Below are positions 44,162 through 52,698 of a stretch of DNA of 64,000 nucleotides, piece by piece. Within the stretch, counting starts at the first letter, position 1, and each line of letters opens with the position of its first letter. The notes beneath the pieces were generated by a model, which was given only the letters and a program-made list of their open reading frames with translations, was not told where the DNA came from and did not search any database. Location of the stretch: assembly GCA_965248685.1 (NCBI GenBank), contig CBDFKC010000002.1, positions 930,001 through 994,000 of the forward strand. The letters are read 5' to 3'. This DNA is from VYFG01 sp965248685 (lineage in GTDB: Bacteria > Pseudomonadota > Gammaproteobacteria > Arenicellales > Poriferihabitantaceae). The position numbers were made by a program, and so were the translations under genes.

Positions 44162-45259
44162 GTGTCAGACAAATCATTTATTTCAATTCAGGGTGTGAGC
44201 AAGCACTTCGGCGATGTGCATGCCGTTGATCGTGTCAGCATCGATATCGCCCGCGGCGAATTCTTTTCGCTGCTCGGCCCGTCGGGTTGCGGCAAAACCA
44301 CCCTGTTGCGTATGCTTGCCGGCCTAGAGTTCCCGACCATGGGGGAAATTATTATCGATGGCCAGGCCATGTCATCGGTTCCGGCAAACCACCGCCCGGT
44401 GAATATGGTGTTCCAGAGTTACGCCATTTTCCCGCACCTGAACGTAAAACAGAACATCGGCTATTCCCTGGTCCAGGACAAACTTCCACAAGCAGAATTT
44501 GATGCCAAAGTCGGTGAGATGCTGGACCTCATCAAGCTGCCTGGCTACGAAGACCGGGCCTCTCATGAGCTTTCAGGTGGCGAGCGCCAGCGTGTTGCCC
44601 TGGCGCGTGCGTTGATCAGGCGACCCAAGGTGTTGTTGCTTGATGAACCACTGGGTGCACTGGACAAGAAATTACGGGAAAAGATGCAGCTTGAGTTGCG
44701 TGCTTTGCAGCGCTCAGTGGGCATCACCTTCGTGTTTGTAACCCATGACCAGGAAGAAGCCCTGACCATGTCGGATCGTGTCGCGGTCATGTCCAGCGGC
44801 CGGTATCTGCAGATTGATACGCCGACCAAATTATACGAGGCGCCACAAAGCCGGGAAGTGGCAGAATTTATCGGTAGTATGAATTTTTTCGATGCCCGTG
44901 TTCTCGAAACCCTGGACGGCAAGGTCACTATTGATGCCGGTCCTCTGGGTCATCTAACGGCATCACCGGGACGTTTGTCGTTTTCTGCCGGACAGAACTC
45001 CCTGGTCGCAATTCGACCGGAAAAAATCGCGATTTCCAGCGCCAAACCGGCAAATGGCAATTCCGTGCAAGGGATTATTGATGACACTGCGTATCTGGGG
45101 GACAGAAGTCATTTTTATGTGCGGGTCAATGGCGTTGAGAATCCTGTCGCTGTATCAGCCCAGAATGTGGATCAGTCTCAATTTTCTGGTGAAAGCCAGC
45201 CGGGACAAATTTGGCTGACCTGGTCGGACGACGCTGTCGTATTACTAAATGTGGATTGA
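44162..45259 (+). CDS. ABC importer ATP-binding protein, third importer
   Basis: About 365 residues from GTG at 44162, which has GGAG at 44148-44151; an upstream frame extension overlaps the permease and is rejected. Walker A GPSGCGKTT, Q-loop FQSYAIFPH, signature LSGGERQR, Walker B VLLLDEPLGALD, H-loop VTHDQEEA, then a TOBE-like domain. Completes the importer. Confidence 0.9.
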   Translation: MSDKSFISIQGVSKHFGDVHAVDRVSIDIARGEFFSLLGPSGCGKTTLLRMLAGLEFPTMGEIIIDGQAMSSVPANHRPVNMVFQSYAIFPHLNVKQNIGYSLVQDKLPQAEFDAKVGEMLDLIKLPGYEDRASHELSGGERQRVALARALIRRPKVLLLDEPLGALDKKLREKMQLELRALQRSVGITFVFVTHDQEEALTMSDRVAVMSSGRYLQIDTPTKLYEAPQSREVAEFIGSMNFFDARVLETLDGKVTIDAGPLGHLTASPGRLSFSAGQNSLVAIRPEKIAISSAKPANGNSVQGIIDDTAYLGDRSHFYVRVNGVENPVAVSAQNVDQSQFSGESQPGQIWLTWSDDAVVLLNVD

Positions 45260-45292
45260 TCGCCCCCTCTCACTTTGGCGGGACACTTGGCC

Positions 45293-45532
45293 ATGAAACT
45301 AGGCAGCCTATCGATTGCCATTGCAATTGCTTTTCTGGCGATTGGGACGGGGGTAAAATTTGCATACGATGCCTACCGGGAGTATGAGTTCCAGAAAAGA
45401 CTGGAAGCATTGCCAACCGGTACCGGCTGCAGTGTCTGTCCGGCTGGCAAAGCGGAACACCTGGCCCGGATGAGAGAGGTCAACGCGAAGCGGTCTGCAA
45501 GCGGGGCGGAGGCCAACAACGACGTCGACTAG
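45293..45532 (+). CDS. Small membrane-anchored CxxC protein
   Basis: 79 residues from the ATG at 45293. One membrane segment (LSIAIAIAFLAIGTGVKFAY) and then a short domain with TGCSVCPAGKAEH, rich in charged residues. The CxxC could bind metal or heme or act in redox; a single CxxC without His behind it does not fit c-type heme. It lies between the importer ATPase and the amine oxidase, so it may donate electrons or hold the complex at the membrane (speculative). Confidence 0.65.
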   Translation: MKLGSLSIAIAIAFLAIGTGVKFAYDAYREYEFQKRLEALPTGTGCSVCPAGKAEHLARMREVNAKRSASGAEANNDVD

Positions 45533-45540
45533 TCACCAAG

Positions 45541-45640
45541 CCTTGGAACCGCGCCAACGCCTGGACATATATCCTGATGACACCAGGAGTTCTGCTGCGG
45601 TCGTGATGATCCTCGCCCCTACCATAGGTCTGTGCAGGCG
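45541..45640 (+). pseudogene. Possible decayed start of another ABC permease
   Basis: In one frame WNRANAWTYILMTPGVLL, then after a shift VVMILAPTIGL, resembling the cytoplasmic start and first membrane span of sugar-type permeases. Only about 30 codons remain; the identification is tentative. Confidence 0.25.
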
Positions 45641-45706
45641 TCGTGGCAAAAACAAAATTTATAGTCTTCCGACAACCAGTTAAATCCGACGAGGGGTACA
45701 GCAAAA

Positions 45707-47053
45707 ATGTTCAACACCAATCTCCTGTCTCGCAGATCAGTCCTGACGGGCCTGCTCGCCACAGCAACCTTACCGGTCTGGGCACAGACGATACCCACGA
45801 ATCCCGACGTGGTTATTATTGGCGCAGGCGCGGCTGGTCTATCGGCGGCTCGCACGTTGATTGCCCAGGGAAAATCCGTTGTCATCGTCGAAGGTTCCGG
45901 TCGCATTGGCGGCCGTGCCTATACAGAAAGCGATACCTTTGGCGTACCGTTCGATCATGGCTGCTTCAACGTCATGGGCCCGAAGAAGTTCGATTTACTG
46001 GATATGGCCAGGAAATGGGACTTTGACCTGCTCTATATGAAAGGAGCGGGTGAGACTGTATATGTTGGCGACCGCAAGGCGACGAAGGCTGAAAACGGAC
46101 AGTATGATGTGGCATGGGGTGCCATGAGAAGCGCCCTTAACAAGGCTGGCAGAGCTGGACTGGACGTCTCCGCTGCATCGGCGATGCCCGACGATTTTGG
46201 CGATATGATGTTCGCCGGTCTCAGCCAGACCTGGACGGGGCCCATGGACTTTGCGGTGGATTTCGACGACCTGAATGTCCAGGATTGGTGGCAATATGGC
46301 GATGTCCCGTCCAATTACATGATCAAGCAGGGCTACGGCACGCTGGTCTCGCGTATGGGCGAGGGCCTGCCGGTCAAGCTCAACACCCCGGCCACCCGTG
46401 TGGACTGGAGTGGCGATGGCGTATCAGTGGAAACACCCGCGGGCACCATTCAGGCAAAAGCCTGTATCGTCACCGTCTCACCCGGTGTTCTGAGTGCCGG
46501 ATCCATCCGTTTCACCCCGGAACTGCCAGACTGGAAGCAGCAGGCTATCGGCAATCTTCCCATGGGCTTGCTGGCAAAGATCACCCTGCAATTTAATGGC
46601 GAACGTTTCGGTTTTCGCAAGAACAAATGGCTGTCCTATGTGGTTCCCAATGACATGCCAGCAGAGGCTTGTTATTTCTTAACTTGGCCCTTTGACTTCG
46701 ACATTATGATTGGCTGGTTGGGGGGGCAATTTGGCTGGGATATGTCTGCCGCGGGCACAGACACCGCAGTCGACTTCGCGCTTGAAGAACTCGTGAAAAT
46801 GGTTGGCAGCGACGCGCGCAAGCATTTCGTTAAGGGACATCTGACCCGCTGGGCCGATAATCCCTGGGTGCTCGGTGCCTATGCTGCCGCCACTCCTGGC
46901 CATTATGGCGCGCGTGCTGATTTGGCAAAACCGCTTGCCGAACGGCTGTTCTTCGCCGGTGAAGCGGTTGCCGGCCCCTATAAAATGCTCTGTAGCGGTG
47001 CCTACATGAGTGGCGAAGTCGTGGCAAACGATGTAGCTGCGGTTATTGGATAG
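45707..47053 (+). CDS. Flavin monoamine oxidase family enzyme, exported
   Basis: 448 residues. A Tat-like signal (SRRSVLTGLLATATLPVWAQ) precedes the FAD-binding motif GAGAAG at 39-44 and GRIGGRAYTES. C-terminal FAD block LFFAGEAVAGPYKMLCSGAY. The family oxidises primary amines or polyamines to aldehydes. Export to the periplasm means it would act before uptake on part of the substrate, releasing H2O2 or using another acceptor. In the island operon with importer and phosphoesterases. Confidence 0.84.
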   Translation: MFNTNLLSRRSVLTGLLATATLPVWAQTIPTNPDVVIIGAGAAGLSAARTLIAQGKSVVIVEGSGRIGGRAYTESDTFGVPFDHGCFNVMGPKKFDLLDMARKWDFDLLYMKGAGETVYVGDRKATKAENGQYDVAWGAMRSALNKAGRAGLDVSAASAMPDDFGDMMFAGLSQTWTGPMDFAVDFDDLNVQDWWQYGDVPSNYMIKQGYGTLVSRMGEGLPVKLNTPATRVDWSGDGVSVETPAGTIQAKACIVTVSPGVLSAGSIRFTPELPDWKQQAIGNLPMGLLAKITLQFNGERFGFRKNKWLSYVVPNDMPAEACYFLTWPFDFDIMIGWLGGQFGWDMSAAGTDTAVDFALEELVKMVGSDARKHFVKGHLTRWADNPWVLGAYAAATPGHYGARADLAKPLAERLFFAGEAVAGPYKMLCSGAYMSGEVVANDVAAVIG

Positions 47054-47269
47054 TTTTGCTACTGAACATGTACATGAGCACGAACATGCCATTGAAACCG
47101 GCCACCACCACCGCAGCGTATGGTGAAGGCCATCGTTTCGCCGATGAACTGAGTGAAGATACACAGGTGTGTTTGATTGCGCCGGGGAATTATCAAGCTG
47201 GTATAGACCTATCAAGTATCGTAATTGTTACGCGGTTTTACGCTGCACTAAAGTAGATTCAGGAGAAAC

Positions 47270-49300
47270 ATGGTGAATAACGATAATGACCGTCCGCTGT
47301 TCAGCTTCGCCATCGTCGCAGATAGTCACCTTACCGAGAACGAAAAACTGTCGTTCGGAGGCGGTGATGCTTACGGCAGCAAGCTTGCAGCCACGTACGA
47401 TGATCTGGTTGCCCGGATAAACGCGATGAAGCCTGAGTTTGTGGTTCACCTGGGCGACATTACGGATCCCGTACCGGTATCACCGAAATTCGATGACTCG
47501 GCGCAGATTTTTCACAAGGCGTCGGACGTGTTTTCCATGCCCTATTACCTGGTGCCCGGCAATCACGACGTCGGCGAGAAAATTCACCCTGCCCTGCCCA
47601 AAATCAACGATGAAGTTTCCATAACCAAGCGCGCCATCGAACAGTACGAGCAACACTTCGGACGACAACGATACAGTTTTGAACACGGAGGCTGCCTGTT
47701 TCTGGTAATCAACACCATGCTGTTCAACTCAAAGCTTGAGGAAGAGCAGGAACAATGGGATTGGCTAGAAAATACGCTGCAAGACAATGCTGACAAACGG
47801 ATGTTCGTATTTGCCCACTATCCGCTTTATCTGTCCGCAAGGGATGAGCCCGATTTTTACGACAATATCGACCAACCGGCACGGGGTCGCGTTATTGATC
47901 TGCTGGAACACTACAAGGTTGAAGGTTACTACGCCGGGCACGTTCATAATTTCTTCTACAACAACCTGAACGGCGTGCACCAGTTCGTGCTGCCGTCGAC
48001 GGGCATCATTCGCACCGATTACATGGAGTTTTTCCGCACTCCGCCAACGAGAGAAATGGGTAGTTTCGACCCGGACAAGCTCGGGTTCTTCTGGGTCGAC
48101 GTGTATGCCGACAGACACGTGCCATACCTGATCCGTGCCAGTGATGTACAACCCCATCGCACCCATTCATGGAATAGCGACGGCTCATCAGTCACCATAG
48201 ATTTACGCATGCCTTGGTGCGATGAAGTGGATATCCCATCGGCGTGGGGGATAGAGATTTTTGAACGCAAACATGTGCGCAATGACTATCCCCTTGCCGC
48301 TCTTTGGGAGATGGGGGTTACGGATTTGAGAATCCCCATTTTCGACCTTTTGAATCCGCGGATATCGAGCCGGGTGAAACAGCTATCGGCGCTCGGACAC
48401 CGGTTCACCGTCGTCATGTTTGGCCCGCCGAACCCAGCGCGCCTTGCTGCCCTGGTCGACCATTCGGAAGGCATCAAGGCTATCGAAGTGGTTGCCCTGT
48501 TCGATCAGTGGCCGGAATTTGCTGCGCCGCTGAAAGAGCTGCGCCAGGGATCGGACTTTGAAGTATACCTGCTTGCCGTTCGCCCGGAAGTCGAAGGCTG
48601 GACCACGCATCACGGTATGCACGTGGATTTGACGGATGAAGTGGATTGGGTGCTAAGCCAGCCCGACCTGACAGATGCCGTCGATGGGTTCGTGTTCGGT
48701 ATCAGGCGGGATATGTCACCTATTGAAGGGTATGAGGCTGTACGGCAATGCCTTTTCGGCACGAACTACAAGGCCCTGCTGCATGTACCGTGTGTCGACA
48801 TGTTCTGGGCCGCAACGTCGAACGATGAAGTAGCCGAGAAAAACGAACTTTCCCGTGTGGCCGAGGCTACCCTGCTGGCGCGGGCAAACCCGAATCTATC
48901 GGTCGTCATCGACAATTTTGTCGAATTGGACCGCGGGTACTGCAGTTGTTGGGGTCTAGTAGACAGGTTGTACAATCCGAAGGATGGTAGCCGGGTCGTA
49001 ACGATCCTGAATACGTTGCTGCCACAACGACTGCAGAACCTGACCAGCCAGGAGACCACCGGCGGCCGCGTATTCTCTGCCCAGTGCGATAAAGGTATGG
49101 CTATGTTGATTTTGCCGAAAAGTTGTCCAGCGTCAGTTGAGTTCAACGACTGTTTCCCCGACGGGATTGCCCATAGGCAAGGAACACTGGTTGATCTCGA
49201 TAGCGGGGCGGAGATGGCCGCGACTCTTCGCGAGGTGATCGCAAAACGGGCTGAGGAAGAAACACCACAGTCACCAGCACTATTCCATATCAACGATTAA
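47270..49300 (+). CDS. Metallophosphoesterase with unknown C-terminal half (paralogue 2)
   Basis: 676 residues; AGGAG-type site (CAGGAGAAAC) before the ATG. Same order as paralogue 1: IVADSHLT, HLGDITDP, PGNHDVGEK, FAHYP and GHVHNFFY. The unknown C-terminal half again has RNDYPLAALWEMG and DRGYCSCWGLVDRLYNP. The second motif differs (ADSH, with Ser instead of Thr). Having two diverged copies in one operon suggests two phosphorylated substrates or a heteromer. No signal peptide. Confidence 0.82.
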   Translation: MVNNDNDRPLFSFAIVADSHLTENEKLSFGGGDAYGSKLAATYDDLVARINAMKPEFVVHLGDITDPVPVSPKFDDSAQIFHKASDVFSMPYYLVPGNHDVGEKIHPALPKINDEVSITKRAIEQYEQHFGRQRYSFEHGGCLFLVINTMLFNSKLEEEQEQWDWLENTLQDNADKRMFVFAHYPLYLSARDEPDFYDNIDQPARGRVIDLLEHYKVEGYYAGHVHNFFYNNLNGVHQFVLPSTGIIRTDYMEFFRTPPTREMGSFDPDKLGFFWVDVYADRHVPYLIRASDVQPHRTHSWNSDGSSVTIDLRMPWCDEVDIPSAWGIEIFERKHVRNDYPLAALWEMGVTDLRIPIFDLLNPRISSRVKQLSALGHRFTVVMFGPPNPARLAALVDHSEGIKAIEVVALFDQWPEFAAPLKELRQGSDFEVYLLAVRPEVEGWTTHHGMHVDLTDEVDWVLSQPDLTDAVDGFVFGIRRDMSPIEGYEAVRQCLFGTNYKALLHVPCVDMFWAATSNDEVAEKNELSRVAEATLLARANPNLSVVIDNFVELDRGYCSCWGLVDRLYNPKDGSRVVTILNTLLPQRLQNLTSQETTGGRVFSAQCDKGMAMLILPKSCPASVEFNDCFPDGIAHRQGTLVDLDSGAEMAATLREVIAKRAEEETPQSPALFHIND

Positions 49301-49388
49301 TGGCGCTGGGGAATGTTTCAATCTGGGAATAGTGCGAACACCTTAATTCAATTTGCCTTAACTTAACGACCCAAAATGAGGACTCGAT

Positions 49389-51077
49389 TTGCGCCCAACA
49401 CTCTACGGTAACCGCCATGCCGTTTCCGCCGGTCACTATCTTGCTGCCGCAGCCGGAAATGAAATTTTGGAGGCAGGGGGAAACGCCATCGATGCAGGGT
49501 GCGCTGCAGGTATGGCGCTCGCCGTGCTACACGCCGATGAGGTCTGTTTTTCCGGTGTTGCACCGATCATTATTCGTACTGCGAGTGGTGAGGTTGTCAC
49601 CATTGCAGGGCTTGGACATTGGCCCATGGCCATACCAGCCGATATTTTCATGCGTGAGCATGGTGGTGAAATACCCATTGGGGTACTGCGGACTGTTGTA
49701 CCCGCCGCACCGGATGCCTGGATTACAGCACTGCGTGACTATGGCACGATGTCTTTTGGCGATGTGGCGGCAGCGGCGATAGAGTACGCACGCGACGGAT
49801 TTTCCGTGTTTCACTATCTTGCATCGGCGCTTGAACACAATGCGGAACAGGAGAGCCACTGGCCCGCCAACGCGGCGATTTTTATGCCTAATGGTAGACC
49901 ACCACGCGTCGGCGAGCGCTTTGTTCAAACCGATCTGGCCGCAACGATCCAATACATGGTCGATGAGGAAAAAGCGGCGGCGCATGGTGGACGAAAAGTC
50001 GGACTGGAAGCGGCCCATGCGGCATTTTATGTGGGCGACATTGCGGAACGAATTGTTGCCCATATGCAGAGCGAGGGCGGGTACTTGTCGCGCGATGATC
50101 TCGCCAATTTCCGTAGTCAAATCGGACCAGCCATTCAGGGCCGCTGGCGCGATTTCAATCTGTTCACGTGTGGGCCATGGTGTCAGGGACCAACCCTGAT
50201 ACAGTCCTTGCTCACGATGGAAAGGGCTGGCTTGGACGGCTTAAAGCAAAACAGCGCAGACTATCTTCATTTGCTGATCGAAGTCATCAAGTGCACCTTT
50301 GCGGACCGTGAATATTACTATGGCGATCCGGACTTTATCGACGTTCCGTTGGAACGCTTGCACGGTACTGTCAATATTGACGCGTGGCTTGAACGCATTG
50401 ATTCCAGGCAAGCTGAATCACACATACCGCTACCGAACGGTGTGAACGAACCTTTTAATTTTCCGGCAACCGAAGGTCTGCCGGGACGTGATCCCGATAC
50501 GTCCTATCTGTGTGCCGTCGACAAGTGGGGGAATGCTTTCTCGGCAACACCTTCAGACGGGATGTGGAACACACCCGTTGTTCCCGGGACCGGTCTTATA
50601 CTGTCGGCTCGTGGCTGTCAGTCACGAACAGATCCCAGCCATCCCAGTGGCATCGCCCCTGGAAAACGTCCCCGCCTGACTCCCAACCCGGCAATCGCTC
50701 TACGCGATGACGGCACGGTTATGCCATTTGGCGCACCCGGCGGTGATGCCCAGGTACAATCCATGCTTCAGGTGTTTCTGAATATATTTCACTTTGGGAT
50801 GGATGTGCAGGATGCAATCGACGCACCACGTGTAACCTCACACAGTTTCCCATCGTCATTTTCTCCTTATAATTATTACCCGGGTTGTGTCAGTTTGGAG
50901 GGCCGCATTGGCGAAGCGGTGCAAAAGGATTTAGCTGCTCGAAGCCACCGCATAAACATTTATCCAGAATACACCAGGAGAGTAGCCGCAGTTGAAGTCA
51001 TCGTTGCGGAACCAAAACCAGGCTTTATCCGCGCCGGCGCTGACCCGCGTCAGCCAGCGTATGCGATTGTACGTTAG
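49389..51077 (+). CDS. Gamma-glutamyltransferase-family hydrolase (Ntn fold)
   Basis: 562 residues; TTG start at 49389 with GAGG at 49378-49381. GGT-family blocks: EILEAGGNAIDAGCAAG, VVPAAPDAWI, and the autocleavage site PDTSYLCAVDKWGNAFSAT with Thr371 as probable nucleophile; GAPGGDAQVQ follows. No signal peptide is seen, so it may act in the cytoplasm, unlike typical GGT. It could remove a glutamyl or similar acyl group from an imported amine conjugate (inference). Last gene of the island. Confidence 0.82.
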   Translation: MRPTLYGNRHAVSAGHYLAAAAGNEILEAGGNAIDAGCAAGMALAVLHADEVCFSGVAPIIIRTASGEVVTIAGLGHWPMAIPADIFMREHGGEIPIGVLRTVVPAAPDAWITALRDYGTMSFGDVAAAAIEYARDGFSVFHYLASALEHNAEQESHWPANAAIFMPNGRPPRVGERFVQTDLAATIQYMVDEEKAAAHGGRKVGLEAAHAAFYVGDIAERIVAHMQSEGGYLSRDDLANFRSQIGPAIQGRWRDFNLFTCGPWCQGPTLIQSLLTMERAGLDGLKQNSADYLHLLIEVIKCTFADREYYYGDPDFIDVPLERLHGTVNIDAWLERIDSRQAESHIPLPNGVNEPFNFPATEGLPGRDPDTSYLCAVDKWGNAFSATPSDGMWNTPVVPGTGLILSARGCQSRTDPSHPSGIAPGKRPRLTPNPAIALRDDGTVMPFGAPGGDAQVQSMLQVFLNIFHFGMDVQDAIDAPRVTSHSFPSSFSPYNYYPGCVSLEGRIGEAVQKDLAARSHRINIYPEYTRRVAAVEVIVAEPKPGFIRAGADPRQPAYAIVR

Positions 51078-51170
51078 AGTCTATGGTTGAGTGGCGATAT
51101 GAAGTTTGCAACGAAATGGCAAATTACCATGAAAACATACGGGTGCGTATTTAGGGCTTAGCGGATGTTG

Positions 51171-51244
51171 GAAGCAAAAGGGTCAGACTCGATAGAAGCA
51201 AAAGGGTCAGACTCGATTGGAAGCAAAAGGGTCAGACTCGATTG
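51171..51244. repeat. Triple tandem repeat, unit GAAGCAAAAGGGTCAGACTC plus GATTG
   Basis: Three copies (starts 51171, 51195 and 51220) of a 24-25-base unit. The core AAAGGGTCAGACTCGA is also found at 31583-31600. The repeats overlap the tail of a REP-associated transposase remnant on the minus strand, whose stop codon lies within the last copy. Confidence 0.8.
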
Positions 51245-51450
51245 AACCATTTTTGTCGCCGCCCGCCTCTTTGTGCCGAGCTGATTTGCCCTAATACAAG
51301 ATCCGTTAAATTTTCCTTGAATAGTTCACTTCCCAGCGCCCAACCTTTATGCCGAGTTTCGCCGATTTCTTTCACAAACTTTTCTTCCAATCGATTTTCG
51401 AACAACCGGTTACTGCAGGAATTCGGTATCCCATTGCAGACAAGTCTTTC
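51232..51450 (-). pseudogene. C-terminal remnant of a REP-associated tyrosine transposase (RAYT)
   Basis: The minus-strand frame ends at 51232 and reads SNRLFENRLEEKFVKEIG, ETRHKGWALGSELFKENL and GRRQKWFNRV. The KGWALGS and F-E pattern match the C-terminal part of RAYT/Y1 transposases as I know them. The HUH catalytic domain is missing, and a stop codon interrupts the frame at 51451-51453. Confidence 0.5.
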
Positions 51451-51576
51451 TCATCGTTTGCCGTCCAGTCATCATAGACGGCTTGTTGTTCTTCAGAAGG
51501 ATTTGCCTGACAAGAACTACCGACTTTGGTTTTTTCACTTATTATTTATCTGGCTCCAATTAGTTTGTTTGCCAAT

Positions 51577-52680
51577 CTATTGATAAACCGCAATGGGGTG
51601 CCCGAGACTTTGATAATCTGGTTCTACCCCCAAACCAGGCGTATCCGACGCAAATAGTTTTCCGTCTCTGGTCGCTGGCGCCGGGGTCCCCGTTGGCTCA
51701 AGGTTATAGCTATGTAAATCTGTCGTATTTACCAGAAACTCCTCTGGCGTTGATGCAGCAAAATGTGACAGTGTCGCCGTCGTTATCTCTCCACCCCAGG
51801 TGTCTTCGCTAACCACAGGAATGCGGTTGTCGATCAAATAATCTCGGACTCGCCGGGCTTTAGACAAACCACCCAGGTTAGAAATTTTAAGACAAATTAC
51901 TTCTGCAGCACGATCAGCAACCACCCGCTGCGCCATGTGAATTCCAGTAATACATTCATCCAGTTTCATTGGCAGGTCAATTCGTCGTCGAACCTGTAAG
52001 CATTCTTCGTAGGAGTGACAAGGCTGCTCCATGATGTAGTCCAGATCTCGGGTAGCGCGCGCGACTTTCAATGCTTCGTCCACATGCCAACCCTGATTCG
52101 CATCAGCCAGGGCTTTCTCGTCATCCTTGAGAACAGAGACCGTGGCACGAATTCGATCAATATCTTTTCGCCAATTCCCACCCACTTTAATTTGAAATTG
52201 CTTATAACCATCAGCTCGTAGTATTTCCAACTCCGCCACCATTTCATCCGGTTCCTTTTGTGGTGCAGGACGGTACATGGGTGCACCATCAGTAAGTTTT
52301 CCTCCCAACATCATCCACACGGGTTGTTCACAATCTTTACCCAGAATATCCCAACAAGCCGCATCGAATGCTGCCTTGGCGTATCCATGGCCTTGCACCG
52401 TGTGGTCCATAATCCGTTCAATTAAGGCTACTTGTCTTGGATCCTGTCCGAGTAAAGCTGGCGCTAATAACCTAGCAGTGGCCTCGGTGCCTTCACTATG
52501 AGCAACCATGTAATTATTGCCACAGGGACAGAATTCACCGCAACCTGTCAACCCAGAATCAGTTTCAATTGCAACAATAGTGGATAAACCGGCCTCAATG
52601 ACATTCCCTCTTCCCCACGAATACGCTCCGCGATCATACCGAAGCACTTTTTTGTACAGCGAGATTTTAGTGATTTTCAT
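51577..52680 (-). CDS. Enolase-superfamily enzyme of the MR/MLE type (hydroxyproline/betaine-related)
   Basis: 367 residues, TIM barrel plus capping domain. Lys in FQIKVGGNW (end of second strand), metal ligands in ADANQGW, MEQPC and LDECITG, and Lys in VICLKISNLGGLSKA. Two Lys on opposite faces allow 2-epimerisation or dehydration. It resembles cis-3-hydroxyproline dehydratase and 4-hydroxyproline-betaine 2-epimerase (HpbD). The neighbouring Rieske and demethylase genes point to betaine degradation. Third gene of a minus-strand operon. Confidence 0.8.
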   Translation of the reverse strand: MKITKISLYKKVLRYDRGAYSWGRGNVIEAGLSTIVAIETDSGLTGCGEFCPCGNNYMVAHSEGTEATARLLAPALLGQDPRQVALIERIMDHTVQGHGYAKAAFDAACWDILGKDCEQPVWMMLGGKLTDGAPMYRPAPQKEPDEMVAELEILRADGYKQFQIKVGGNWRKDIDRIRATVSVLKDDEKALADANQGWHVDEALKVARATRDLDYIMEQPCHSYEECLQVRRRIDLPMKLDECITGIHMAQRVVADRAAEVICLKISNLGGLSKARRVRDYLIDNRIPVVSEDTWGGEITTATLSHFAASTPEEFLVNTTDLHSYNLEPTGTPAPATRDGKLFASDTPGLGVEPDYQSLGHPIAVYQ

Positions 52681-52698
52681 TTACATGTATTCTCTGAT

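Noticed and set aside
47056..47256. 66-codon frame between amine oxidase and second phosphoesterase
   Set aside because: No ribosome site or family features; looks like spacer.
51242..51583. 113-codon plus-strand frame
   Set aside because: The opposite strand carries the RAYT-like tail and the frame has odd composition; taken as a shadow.
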